NCBI RefSeq assembly: GCF_016862435.1
Contig: NZ_BOMY01000002.1
Span: forward strand, 558,001-622,000
Length of the DNA: 64,000 nt
Origin: Paractinoplanes tereljensis
Lineage (GTDB): Bacteria; Actinomycetota; Actinomycetes; Mycobacteriales; Micromonosporaceae
Direction of reading: 5' to 3'
The position numbers and the translations under genes are program-made. The notes under the pieces were generated by a model, which was not told the origin of the DNA, searched no databases, and saw nothing but the letters and a program-made list of their open reading frames with translations. This document shows, piece by piece, positions 51,777-60,441 of this stretch; the first letter of the stretch is position 1; every line of letters begins with the position of its first letter.

Positions 51777-53198
51777 TCACGGTAACTGAGCGCTGTCGTA
51801 CGCGGCCGACAAGGCCTCGCCCAACTCGGTCAACCGGCGGTCCGGCGCCGCCGCCTGGATCGCACCCACGAACGCCAGGTAGGCGGCCCGCAACGAGGCG
51901 CGCCCGCCGTCCCGGGCGGTGGCCAGCAGGTCGCGGGTGGCCACGGTGACCGGGCGGAAGTCGGCCGGGGTCTCGGCCGGCACGCCGGGCAGCAGATCGG
52001 GCGGGTCCGGCTCGCCCAGGGCCGCGGCCGGGTTCGGGTCGGCCATCTCGGCACGCAGGCGCAGGTTGGCGCCGAGCAGGCCGGGACGGGAGCCCTCGAA
52101 GGTCAATGCCGGCTCGTACTCCCGGGCGATCAGTCCGGCCCCCCGCGCGTTCAGCTCGGCCGGGTCGATGTCGGCCCGGATGCCGTCCGGGCCGAGGCCG
52201 AAGTAATCGGTGAGCCGCTCCCGGATCGACGGGATCCGGGTCGAGCCACCGGCCAGCAGCACCTGGTCGACGCCCCGCCGGACGATCCGGTGCTCCAACT
52301 CGGCGGCGGCCAGGGCGGCCGTCAGGTAACCCAGCGTCTTGGTCACGTCCGCCTCGATCATCGCCTCGAAGGCTCGCCGGGACAGCGGCACGGTCGCGCT
52401 GACCGTGGCGGTGAGCAGCGGCAGCTCGAGGACCGTGGTCTCGGTGGTGGAGAGCTCACGCTTGCGCAGCTCGGCCTCCCGCCGGATCCGCCGGCGAACG
52501 TCCTCGTCCCGGCTCAGGTCGACGTGGTGGCGTTCGCGGATCTGACGTAACACGTACCCGACGATGTGCTCGTCGAAGTCGTCGCCGCCCAGCTGCGGGT
52601 CACCGGCCGCACCCAGCACGGCCACCCCCTCCGGCCCGACCCGCACGATCGCCGTGTCGAAGGTGCCTCCACCCAGGTCGTAGATCGCGTAGGTCCACTC
52701 GCGGTCGTCGGCCCCGAGCGCCATCGCGGCCGCCACCGGGTCGTCGAGCAGCCGGCGCAGGTTGAGCTGGGCCAGCCCGGCCGCCTCCCGGATCGCGCGG
52801 CGCTGCGGCTCGCCGGCCGAGCCGGAAACGGTGATCACCGCGTCGTGCACCGAGCCGCCGAGGAACGCCTCCGCCTGCCGTTTCAGCTCGATCAGCAGGA
52901 AGGCGCAGATCTCCGGCGGACGGTAGTGCCGGCCGCGCAGCCGGAGCCGCTCGTCGGTGCCCAGGTCGCGCTTGATCCCGTCGATCTGCGGCAGCGCGTC
53001 GCTCATCGAGGGCCGGCCGACCACGATCCGGCCGGCCGCATTTTGCCCGACCACCGCCGGCATCGTGGGTGAGCCGTCCGGGCCCGGGATGACGATCAGC
53101 TTCGCGCCGTCCCAGACCGACGTCGTGCACGAGGACGTGCCGAGGTCGATGCCGATGACCGGGTGGTAGGGAGTAGACGAAGCACTGTGCTCGGTCAA
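51777..53198 (-). CDS. Hsp70-family ATPase without standard substrate-binding domain, 473 aa
   Basis: Contains the DnaK-type nucleotide-binding domain: VIGIDLGTSSCTTSVWDG (phosphate 1), IYDLGGGTFDTAIVRV (phosphate 2) and VLLAGGSTRIPSIRERL (adenosine site). DnaK proteins are ~620 aa; here the ~80 residues after the ATPase part have no beta-sandwich peptide-binding domain, only an acidic/Pro-rich segment and a short helical end. It is probably a regulatory or specialised Hsp70. A 7-bp inverted repeat lies just upstream (53226-53251). Confidence 0.88.
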   Translation of the reverse strand: MTEHSASSTPYHPVIGIDLGTSSCTTSVWDGAKLIVIPGPDGSPTMPAVVGQNAAGRIVVGRPSMSDALPQIDGIKRDLGTDERLRLRGRHYRPPEICAFLLIELKRQAEAFLGGSVHDAVITVSGSAGEPQRRAIREAAGLAQLNLRRLLDDPVAAAMALGADDREWTYAIYDLGGGTFDTAIVRVGPEGVAVLGAAGDPQLGGDDFDEHIVGYVLRQIRERHHVDLSRDEDVRRRIRREAELRKRELSTTETTVLELPLLTATVSATVPLSRRAFEAMIEADVTKTLGYLTAALAAAELEHRIVRRGVDQVLLAGGSTRIPSIRERLTDYFGLGPDGIRADIDPAELNARGAGLIAREYEPALTFEGSRPGLLGANLRLRAEMADPNPAAALGEPDPPDLLPGVPAETPADFRPVTVATRDLLATARDGGRASLRAAYLAFVGAIQAAAPDRRLTELGEALSAAYDSAQLP

Positions 53199-53225
53199 GG
53201 CCGCCCCCTATGACCAGCTCGCTGT

Positions 53226-53251
53226 CAGTTAACTTACAGACCACTTAACTG
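53226..53251. promoter_or_regulatory. Inverted repeat upstream of Hsp70-like gene
   Basis: CAGTTAA and TTAACTG, separated by 12 bp, form a perfect 7-bp inverted repeat in an AT-rich patch 28 bp upstream of the Hsp70-like start. It is a candidate operator or part of the promoter. It does not resemble the CIRCE or HspR (HAIR) elements. Confidence 0.45.
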
Positions 53252-53301
53252 ATCATGATCGATCCGTCGGAATCCCGACGAACGCTGGACATCGGGAACG
53301 C

Positions 53302-54021
53302 TCAGGTTCCTCTGGCCTCGGCGTCCTGCAGCGCCCGCTCGGCCCAGCCGATCCGCTGGGCGCTCAGGCCGACCGTACGGGCCTGGTAGACCGCCTCCTG
53401 CAGCAGCCGCATCGCCTCGGCGCGGTTGCCGGCGGCCAGCTCGGCCTCGCCGAGCGCGAGCGTGCCGGTGGCGATCCGGCGCGGGTCGCCGTAGCGCTCC
53501 CGCAGCACCTGCGACATGCGCAGGTGCCGCAGCCCCTGCTCCGGATCGCCGGCCACGTAGACGTGGAAGAACCCGAGGTGCCGGTGCACCTCGGAGCGCA
53601 CCATCTCGTCGGCGTACCGCTCGGCGAGCTCGAGCGCCTCGCCGTAGAACGGCATCGCGGTGGCCCAGTCGCCGCGCAGCACCTGATGCACCAGACCCAG
53701 CCCGAACAGCGACTCGGCCGCCCCGGCCGGGTCGTCGGCCTCCCGCTGGATGGCCAGGGCCTCCTGGAACAGCCGCTCCTCGGCCGGCCAGTCGGCCCGG
53801 CTCAGGTCCTCGCCGATCGCCGCGAAGTGCAGCAGCATGCCGAGCCGGGTCAGCGCGGCCGCCTCGTCGATCCGGTCCCGGTCGCGCCGGGCGCGGTCCC
53901 GCGCCGCCTCCAGCAGTTGCCGCGCCGGCAGGTAGTCACCGGTGCGGAAGGCCGCCTCCAGCATCGCCTCGTTGCCCGCGGCGAGCAGTGCCCCGGCGGT
54001 CGGCTCGCTCCCCATGGACAT
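53302..54021 (-). CDS. TPR-repeat protein, 239 aa
   Basis: About five degenerate TPR units of 34-40 residues: ARQLLEAARDRARRDRD, ERLFQEALAIQREADD, MPFYGEALELAERYADE, LRHLRMSQVLRERYGD, MRLLQEAVYQARTVG. No signal peptide and no other domain, so it is probably a cytoplasmic scaffold. It precedes the Hsp70-like gene by 103 bp in the same direction; TPR proteins often dock to Hsp70, so the pair may work together, though this is only suggested by position. Confidence 0.8.
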   Translation of the reverse strand: MSMGSEPTAGALLAAGNEAMLEAAFRTGDYLPARQLLEAARDRARRDRDRIDEAAALTRLGMLLHFAAIGEDLSRADWPAEERLFQEALAIQREADDPAGAAESLFGLGLVHQVLRGDWATAMPFYGEALELAERYADEMVRSEVHRHLGFFHVYVAGDPEQGLRHLRMSQVLRERYGDPRRIATGTLALGEAELAAGNRAEAMRLLQEAVYQARTVGLSAQRIGWAERALQDAEARGT

Positions 54022-54085
54022 AGACGCTACTAAAAGTCCGATCGGCGCCGCGTTCGCGTCCCTGGGTGCCGCGATAGCCTGACTT

Positions 54086-54832
54086 GTGCGGAAGATCTAC
54101 GTGATCGGGATCGGTGCGGGTCACCCGGACCACCTGACGTTGCAGGCGGCCAAGGCGATCGGGCGGACCGACGTCTTCTTCGTGCTCGACAAGGGCGAGG
54201 CGAAGGAGAGCATGATCGAGCTCCGGCGCCGGATGATGAAGGCGTACGGCCGGCCCAGCCGCCGGATCGCCGAGGGCCGCGACCCCGACCGGGACCGCAC
54301 GCCAACGGACTACCAGGGCACCGTCGCCGACTGGCGGCACCGCCGCTCCGAGGTGACCGAGGCGCTGATCAGCGAGCACCTGCTGGACGACGAGACCGGC
54401 GGCTTCCTGGTCTGGGGCGACCCGTCCCTCTACGACTCGACCACCGCGATCCTCGAGGAGATCCTGGCCCGCGGCCAGACCCTTTTCGAGTACGAGGTGA
54501 TCCCGGCCGTCAGCAGCGTCTCCACCCTGGCCGCCAAGCACCGGATCCCGCTGAACCGGGTCGGCCGCCCGTTCCAGGTGACCACCGGCCGCCGCCTGGC
54601 CGACGAGGGCTGGCCGGCCGGCGTCGACGACGTGATCGTCATGCTCGACGCCCAGCAGGCCTTCACCGCCCACCCGGACGCCCACATCTACTGGGGCGCC
54701 TACCTGGGCACGGAGGACGAGCTGCTGGCCTCCGGCCCGGTGTCCGAGGTGGCCGACGAGATCCTCCGCATCCGCGCCGAGGCCCGCGAGAAGCACGGCT
54801 GGATCATGGATACCTACCTGCTGCGGCGCTAG
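54086..54832 (+). CDS. cobF: Precorrin-6A synthase (deacetylating)
   Basis: Tetrapyrrole methylase fold: VIGIGAGHPDHLTLQAAKAI at the start, GFLVWGDPSLYDST (GDP loop) and the C-terminal MDTYLLRR. The pattern with KGEAKESMIELRR fits CobF, which methylates C-1 and removes the acetate from precorrin-5 in the aerobic cobalamin route. GTG 54086 start. It is convergent with cobN (stop codons 8 nt apart) and stands apart from the other cob genes. Confidence 0.9.
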   Translation: MRKIYVIGIGAGHPDHLTLQAAKAIGRTDVFFVLDKGEAKESMIELRRRMMKAYGRPSRRIAEGRDPDRDRTPTDYQGTVADWRHRRSEVTEALISEHLLDDETGGFLVWGDPSLYDSTTAILEEILARGQTLFEYEVIPAVSSVSTLAAKHRIPLNRVGRPFQVTTGRRLADEGWPAGVDDVIVMLDAQQAFTAHPDAHIYWGAYLGTEDELLASGPVSEVADEILRIRAEAREKHGWIMDTYLLRR

Positions 54833-54839
54833 GGCTTAT

Positions 54840-57800
54840 CTAGTGGTCCTCCAGGTCGCCCTCGGTGGCCAGGAAGACCTCCTGCAAGGCCGACAGCGTC
54901 TCCGGGGACGGGGCCTCCCACAGCTTGCGGTCGGCCGCCTCCAGCAGGCGCTCGGTGATGCCGTGCAGGGCCCACGGGTTCGAGTCCTGCATGAACTTCT
55001 GGTTCTCCGGGTCCAGCACGTAGCTGGCGGCCAGCTGTTCGTACATCCAGTCGGTCACCACGCCGGCGGTGGCGTCGAAGCCGAACAGGTAGTCGACCGT
55101 GGCGGCCAACTCGAAGGCGCCCTTGTAGCCGTGCCGGCGCATCGCGGCGATCCAGCGTGGGTTGACCACGCGGGCCCGGAAGATGCGGGCGGTCTCCTCG
55201 GTCAGGCTGCGGGTGCGGGTGGCGTCCGGGTTGGTGGAGTCGCCGACGTACGCGGCGGGGGCCTTACCGGTCAGCGCGCGCACCGTGGCGATCATGCCGC
55301 CGTGGTACTGGAAGTAGTCGTCCGAGTCGGCGATGTCGTGTTCGCGGGTGTCGATGTTCTTGGCCGCCACGTCGATCCGGCGGTAGGCGTTCTCCATGTC
55401 CGGGCGCGCGGGCACGCCGTCCAGGCCACGCCCGTACGCGAAGCCGCCCCACACCGCGTACACCTCGGCCAGGTCTTTGTCGTCCCGCCAGTTTCGGCTG
55501 TCGATGAGCGGGAGGATGCCGGCGCCGTAGGCGCCCGGCCGGGAACCGAAGATGCGCATGGTGGCCCGCCGCCAGTCACCGTGCGACTCCTGGTCGCGCA
55601 GCGCGTGGTCACGCACGTAGTTGTCCGGCTCGTCGATCTCGGCGACCAGCCGGAAGGCATCGTCGAGCATGGCCACCACGTGCGGGAACGCGTCCCGGAA
55701 GAAGCCGGAGATGCGGACCGTGACGTCGATGCGGGGGCGGCCGAGCTCGGCTTTCCCGATCGGCTCGAGCCCGGTGACCCGGCGGGAGGCCGGGTCCCAG
55801 ATCGGGCGTACGCCGATCAGGGCGAGGATCTCGGCGATGTCGTCGCCGGCCGTGCGCATGGCGCTGGTGCCCCACGCGGAGAGGCCGACCGACCGGGGCC
55901 AGTCGCCGTAGTCGGCGCGGTAGCGGGCCAGCAGCGAGTCGGCCATCGCCTGGCCGGTCTCCCAGGCGAGCGCGCTGGGGATCGCCTTGGGGTCGACCGA
56001 GTAGAAGTTCCGGCCGGTCGGCAGCACGTTGATCAGGCCGCGCAGGGGTGAGCCGCTCGGCCCGGCCGGCACGTAACCGCCGTCCAGCGCGTGCAGCACG
56101 TTGGTCAGCTCGTCGGTCGTGCGGGCAAGCCGCGGCACCACCTCGGTCGCGGCGAACTCCAGCACGCGCCGCACTTCGGGATTGTCCGAGATGTCGGAGG
56201 CATCAGTCGGCCAGCCCGCTTCCTCCATCGCCGTGACCAGCGCCCGCGCCAGAGCCTCCACCTCGTCGGTGCGCGCCGTCGAGGCGTCCTCCGCAAGCCC
56301 GAGCGCCTCGCGCAGGCCGGGCAGCGCGGCCACCTTGCCGGCCCACATCTGCCGGGCCCGCAGCATCGCCAGCACCAGGTTGATCCGGGCCTCGCCGACT
56401 GGCGCGGCCCCGAGGATGTGCAGGCCGTCGCGGATCTGCACGTCCTTGACCTCGCACAGCCAACCGTCGACGTGCAGGATGAACTCGTCGAAGTCGTCGT
56501 CGCCGGGCCGGTTGTCCAGGCCGAGGTCGTGGTCCATCTTGGCGGCCTGGATCAGGGTCCAGATCTGGGCCCGGATGGCCGGCAGCTTGGCCGGGTCGAG
56601 AGCGGCGATGTTGGCGTGCTCGTCGAGCAGCTGCTCGAGGCGGGCGATGTCGCCGTACGACTCGGCCCGCGCCATCGGCGGAATCAGGTGGTCGACAAGC
56701 GTGGCGTGCGCCCGGCGCTTGGCCTGGGTGCCCTCGCCCGGGTCGTTGACCAGGAACGGGTAGATCAGCGGCAGGTCGCCGAGGGCCGCGTCGGTGCCGT
56801 CGCTGGCCGACATGCCGACGTTCTTGCCCGGCAGCCACTCCAGGTTGCCGTGCTTGCCGACGTGCACCACCGCGTGCGCCCCGAACTCATCGGCCAGCCA
56901 CCGGTAGGCGGCCAGGTAGTGGTGGCTCGGCGGCAGGTCGGGGTCGTGGTAGATGGCCACCGGGTTGGCGCCGAAGCCACGCGGCGGCTGCACCATGACC
57001 ACGACGTTCTCGTCGCGGATCGCGGCCAGCACGATGTCGCCGTTGTCGACATAGAGCTCGCCGGGCGGCGGCCCCCAGTGCTGCACCATGCGGGCCTGGA
57101 GATCATCGGGAAGCGTGGCGAAGAACGCCGAATACCGCGCCGACGAGATCCGCACCTTGTTCGCCGCCAGCTGGTCCTCGGTCAGCCAGTCCGGGTCCTG
57201 CCCGCCCGCCGCGATCAGCGTGTGGATCAGCCCGTCGCCGTCGTAGTCGCCGAACGACCCGATTTTGTACCCGGCGGAACGCATCGCGGCCAGCAGCGCG
57301 ACCGTCGAGGCCGGGGTGTCCAGGCCGACCGCGTTGCCGATCCGGGAGTGCTTGGTCGGGTAGGCCGACAGCATCAGCACGATCTTCCGCTCGGTCGCCG
57401 GCACGTGCCGCAGCCGGGCGTGCGCGACCGCGATGCCGGCCACCCGCGCCGCGCGTTCGTCGTCGGCCACGTAGACCGACAGCCCGTCCGGGTCGATCTC
57501 CTTGAACGAGAACGGCACCGTGATGATCCGGCCGTCGAACTCGGGGATCGCCACCTGGGTGGCCGCGTCCAGCGGCGACAGCCCGTCGTCGCTGGCCTCC
57601 CACGCGGCCCGGCTGCTGGTCAGGCACAGCCCCTGCAGGATCGGCACGTCCAGGCCGGCGAGCACACCGACGTCCCAGGCCTCGTCGTCGCCGCCGGCGC
57701 CGACGGTCGCCGGCTTGGTGCCGCCGGCCGCGAGCACGGTGACGATCAGGGCGTCGGCCGTACGCAACTCGGCCAGGAGCTCTTCCGAGGCAGTACGCAA

Positions 57801-58364
57801 AGAAGCGGTGAAGATGGGCAGCGGCCGCGCGCCCTTCGCCTCGATCTGGCGGCACAGCGATTCGACGAACGCGGTATTCCCGGCCATGTGGTGGGCCCGG
57901 TAGTAGAGCACCGCGACCACCGGCCCGGTCGCCGTCGTCTCGCGCGGCAGCGGTCCCCAGTCCGGCGCGGCCACCGGCGCGGCGAAGCCGTGCCCGGTGA
58001 GCAGCACGGTGTCGGAGAGGAAGTGGAAAACGGCGCCCAGGTTTTCCGCCCCGCCCTGCGCGAGGTAGGAGTGCGCCTCGGCGGCCACCCCGGCCGGCAC
58101 GGTGGAGAGCTTCATCAGGTCGGCGTCCGGCGCCTGCTCGCCGCCCAGCACGACCACCGGGACCGGCCCGGCCAGCAGCGCGTCGAGCCCCTCTTCCCAG
58201 GCCCGGCGGCCGCCCAGAATCCGGACCACGACGAGCTCGACCCCGTCGAGCAGGCCGGGCAGGTCGGCCACGCCGGTGCGGGCCGGGTTGGCCAGGCGCC
58301 AGTCGGCCGCGCTGGCCCGGGCGCTGAGCAGGTCGGTGTCGGAGGTCGACAGCAGCAGAAACAC
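54840..58364 (-). CDS. cobN: Cobaltochelatase large subunit
   Basis: CobN of 1174 aa: HVGKHGNLEWLPGKNVGMS is the strong family signature, with FSFKEIDPDGL, AYPTKHSRIGNAVGLDTPAS and NPWALHGITERLLEAADR. It inserts cobalt into hydrogenobyrinic acid diamide with CobS and CobT-type (or Chl-like) partners that are not in this window. GTG 58364 (GGGGAG upstream) is chosen, since the open frame before it is occupied by a cobalamin riboswitch. Expression should fall when cobalamin is plentiful. Confidence 0.95.
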   Translation of the reverse strand: MFLLLSTSDTDLLSARASAADWRLANPARTGVADLPGLLDGVELVVVRILGGRRAWEEGLDALLAGPVPVVVLGGEQAPDADLMKLSTVPAGVAAEAHSYLAQGGAENLGAVFHFLSDTVLLTGHGFAAPVAAPDWGPLPRETTATGPVVAVLYYRAHHMAGNTAFVESLCRQIEAKGARPLPIFTASLRTASEELLAELRTADALIVTVLAAGGTKPATVGAGGDDEAWDVGVLAGLDVPILQGLCLTSSRAAWEASDDGLSPLDAATQVAIPEFDGRIITVPFSFKEIDPDGLSVYVADDERAARVAGIAVAHARLRHVPATERKIVLMLSAYPTKHSRIGNAVGLDTPASTVALLAAMRSAGYKIGSFGDYDGDGLIHTLIAAGGQDPDWLTEDQLAANKVRISSARYSAFFATLPDDLQARMVQHWGPPPGELYVDNGDIVLAAIRDENVVVMVQPPRGFGANPVAIYHDPDLPPSHHYLAAYRWLADEFGAHAVVHVGKHGNLEWLPGKNVGMSASDGTDAALGDLPLIYPFLVNDPGEGTQAKRRAHATLVDHLIPPMARAESYGDIARLEQLLDEHANIAALDPAKLPAIRAQIWTLIQAAKMDHDLGLDNRPGDDDFDEFILHVDGWLCEVKDVQIRDGLHILGAAPVGEARINLVLAMLRARQMWAGKVAALPGLREALGLAEDASTARTDEVEALARALVTAMEEAGWPTDASDISDNPEVRRVLEFAATEVVPRLARTTDELTNVLHALDGGYVPAGPSGSPLRGLINVLPTGRNFYSVDPKAIPSALAWETGQAMADSLLARYRADYGDWPRSVGLSAWGTSAMRTAGDDIAEILALIGVRPIWDPASRRVTGLEPIGKAELGRPRIDVTVRISGFFRDAFPHVVAMLDDAFRLVAEIDEPDNYVRDHALRDQESHGDWRRATMRIFGSRPGAYGAGILPLIDSRNWRDDKDLAEVYAVWGGFAYGRGLDGVPARPDMENAYRRIDVAAKNIDTREHDIADSDDYFQYHGGMIATVRALTGKAPAAYVGDSTNPDATRTRSLTEETARIFRARVVNPRWIAAMRRHGYKGAFELAATVDYLFGFDATAGVVTDWMYEQLAASYVLDPENQKFMQDSNPWALHGITERLLEAADRKLWEAPSPETLSALQEVFLATEGDLEDH

Positions 58365-58394
58365 GCGCGCTCCCCTCGGGGTCCGCGCCCCGGG

Positions 58395-58560
58395 TAGTCG
58401 GATCACGGCGACCGGAGTTCCTGGCTCCCGAGCCTGGTAGGCCTGGTGACAGTGGCGGGACCGCGCCGGACTCTCACCGGCTTCCTCCGCGGCGTCGCCG
58501 CTCGTGACCTCCCAGCCTTCCGGGCCGCGCCGACCGCCGTCAAGCCGGGGTGTGGTGTGT
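58395..58560 (-). promoter_or_regulatory. Cobalamin (AdoCbl) riboswitch upstream of cobN
   Basis: On the minus strand the core GGAAGCCGGTGAGAGTCCGG.. GCGGTCCCGCCACTGT (58449-58485) matches the central part of the cobalamin riboswitch, and GAGCCAGGAACTCCGG (58412-58427) matches the B12 box. Outer boundaries are approximate. It probably hides the cobN ribosome site (GGGGAG) when cobalamin is bound. Confidence 0.9.
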
Positions 58561-58586
58561 GACGATGCCGACCCGAGGATGCGTTC

Positions 58587-59810
58587 ATGTCGGTGGTCCT
58601 CCGTAGGATCCGGCACGTGCCCCACCCGATCCGCCAGTCCGAGACCGACGCCTGCCCCGGCGCGCTGAAGCTGCATCAGGCAGCCGACGGCCCGCTCGCA
58701 CGCGTCCGGCTTCCCGGCGGCCGGCTGACCGGCACCCAGCTGACCGCGCTGGCCGCGATCGCCGCCGCATCCGGCGACGGCAGCCTGGAACTGACCTCGC
58801 GGGCCAACGTCCAGCTGCGCGCGCTGACCCGGACAAACCCGACGGATCTGGCGGCCCGGCTGTCGGCCGCCGGCTTACTTCCCACGGCAACCCACGAGAC
58901 CGTACGCAACATCGCCGCCCCGCCGCTGGCCGACCGCCCGACCCGCACCCTGATCCACGACTTGGACGCCGCCCTCTGCGCCGACCCGGCGCTGGCCGCC
59001 CTGCCCGGCCGCTTCCTGTTCGCCCTCGGCACCGTCCCGCTGGTCCCCGACGTCGCCGCGGTCCCGGACGGCGACCACTTCGCCGTGCTGTTCGCCGGCC
59101 ACGACGAGGGCCTCCGCGTCCCCGCCGACCGGGTGGTCCCGGCGCTGCTGGCCGCCGCGCACGCGTTCCTGGACGCCCGCGCCCGCCACCAGGGCAGGCC
59201 GGCGTGGCGCCTCGCCGAACTGCCCGGCGGAGCTCGCGCGATCGCCGAGCAGACGGCCGCACGGCTGGGCGTCACCCTGCGCGACGAGCCTGCGCTCGTT
59301 CCCGACTACCCCGCGTCGCCGGTGGGTGTGCTGCCGCAACCCGACGGGCTGTTCGCGGTGGGGGCGATCGTTCCGCTCGGCCGGCTGACCGGCGTACAGA
59401 TGAAGGTTTTGGCCGAAGCCGATCAGCTGGTCGTGACCCCCTGGCGTGGGGTCGTGGTGGCTGATCTGCCGCCGGCGGCGGCGTCGGACTGGCAGCGCCG
59501 CCTGACCGAGGCCGGCCTGCCGGCCGCCCCTGACTCCCGCTGGACCGGCGTGACCGCCTGCGCCGGCCTCCCCGGCTGCGCCAAGTCCCGCGCCGACATC
59601 CGCGCCGACGCCCTGGCCACCACCCGCTTCGTCGACGGCCTCCCTGTGCACTGGCTCGGCTGCGAGCGCGGTTGCGGTTCCCCCGCCGGCCCACACGTCC
59701 GCGTCGAGGCCACCCCCCATGGCTACGCCGTCACCACCCCCGACGGTCCGGTCACCCACCCCCACGCCGCGGATCTGGCGGCGGCCGTCGTCGCGGCACG
59801 CAGGAGCTGA
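58587..59810 (+). CDS. cobG: Precorrin-3B synthase (sulfite-reductase-like)
   Basis: Nitrite/sulfite reductase half-domain at the start ([23 protein letters not shown]), [12 protein letters not shown], and the iron-sulphur/siroheme cysteines CAGLPGC and CERGCG near residues 316-365. CobG oxidises precorrin-3A with O2, so the organism uses the oxygen-dependent route. ATG 58587 has GAGG 9 nt upstream. Divergent from cobN; its promoter must lie within or next to the region transcribed as riboswitch on the other strand. Confidence 0.9.
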   Translation: MSVVLRRIRHVPHPIRQSETDACPGALKLHQAADGPLARVRLPGGRLTGTQLTALAAIAAASGDGSLELTSRANVQLRALTRTNPTDLAARLSAAGLLPTATHETVRNIAAPPLADRPTRTLIHDLDAALCADPALAALPGRFLFALGTVPLVPDVAAVPDGDHFAVLFAGHDEGLRVPADRVVPALLAAAHAFLDARARHQGRPAWRLAELPGGARAIAEQTAARLGVTLRDEPALVPDYPASPVGVLPQPDGLFAVGAIVPLGRLTGVQMKVLAEADQLVVTPWRGVVVADLPPAAASDWQRRLTEAGLPAAPDSRWTGVTACAGLPGCAKSRADIRADALATTRFVDGLPVHWLGCERGCGSPAGPHVRVEATPHGYAVTTPDGPVTHPHAADLAAAVVAARRS

Positions 59811-59812
59811 GC

Positions 59813-60436
59813 ATGAAATTCGACTATGAGCGGGACGGGGCCGAGATCTACCGGCGGTCGTTCGCGACCATCCGGGCCGAGGCCGACCTGTCGGCGTTCC
59901 CGGCGGAGGTGAGCCGGGTCGTGGTGCGGATGATCCACGCCTGCGGGATGGTCGACCTGCCGGCCGACGTCGGGTTCAGCCCGCTGGTGGCGCGGGCCGC
60001 GCGCAAGGCGCTGCTCGACGGGGCGCCGATCCTGTGCGACGCCGAGATGGTCGCCTCCGGGATCACTCGCAAGCGGCTGCCGGCCGGCAACGAGGTGGTC
60101 TGCACGCTGCGCGACCCGGCCGTGCCGGAACTGGCCGCGAAGCTCGGGACCACGCGCAGCGCGGCGGCCCTCGACCTCTGGGGCGACCGGCTCGGCGGCA
60201 GCGTGGTGGCGATCGGGAACGCGCCGACCGCGCTGTTCCGGCTGCTGGAGATGATCGCGGCGGGGGCGCCGCGGCCGGCCGCGGTGCTGGGCATTCCGGT
60301 CGGGTTCATCGGCGCGGCCGAGTCCAAGGAGGCGCTGGCCGCCTCCGACCTGGAACACCTGGTCGTGCGCGGGCGCCGGGGTGGCAGCGCGATCACCGCC
60401 GCCGCGGTCAACGCCCTGGCATCGGAGACGGAGTGA
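59813..60436 (+). CDS. cobH: Precorrin-8X methylmutase
   Basis: 207 aa: [26 protein letters not shown] (His that moves the methyl group), [20 protein letters not shown] and [14 protein letters not shown] are the family landmarks. It converts precorrin-8X to hydrogenobyrinic acid. ATG 59813 lies 2 nt after the cobG stop, so the genes are coupled. Confidence 0.95.
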   Translation: MKFDYERDGAEIYRRSFATIRAEADLSAFPAEVSRVVVRMIHACGMVDLPADVGFSPLVARAARKALLDGAPILCDAEMVASGITRKRLPAGNEVVCTLRDPAVPELAAKLGTTRSAAALDLWGDRLGGSVVAIGNAPTALFRLLEMIAAGAPRPAAVLGIPVGFIGAAESKEALAASDLEHLVVRGRRGGSAITAAAVNALASETE

Positions 60437-60441
60437 CAGCC

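Noticed and set aside
58365..58676. A 104-codon N-terminal extension of CobN
   Set aside because: It is covered by the cobalamin riboswitch core and lacks similarity to CobN; GTG 58364 has a good ribosome site.
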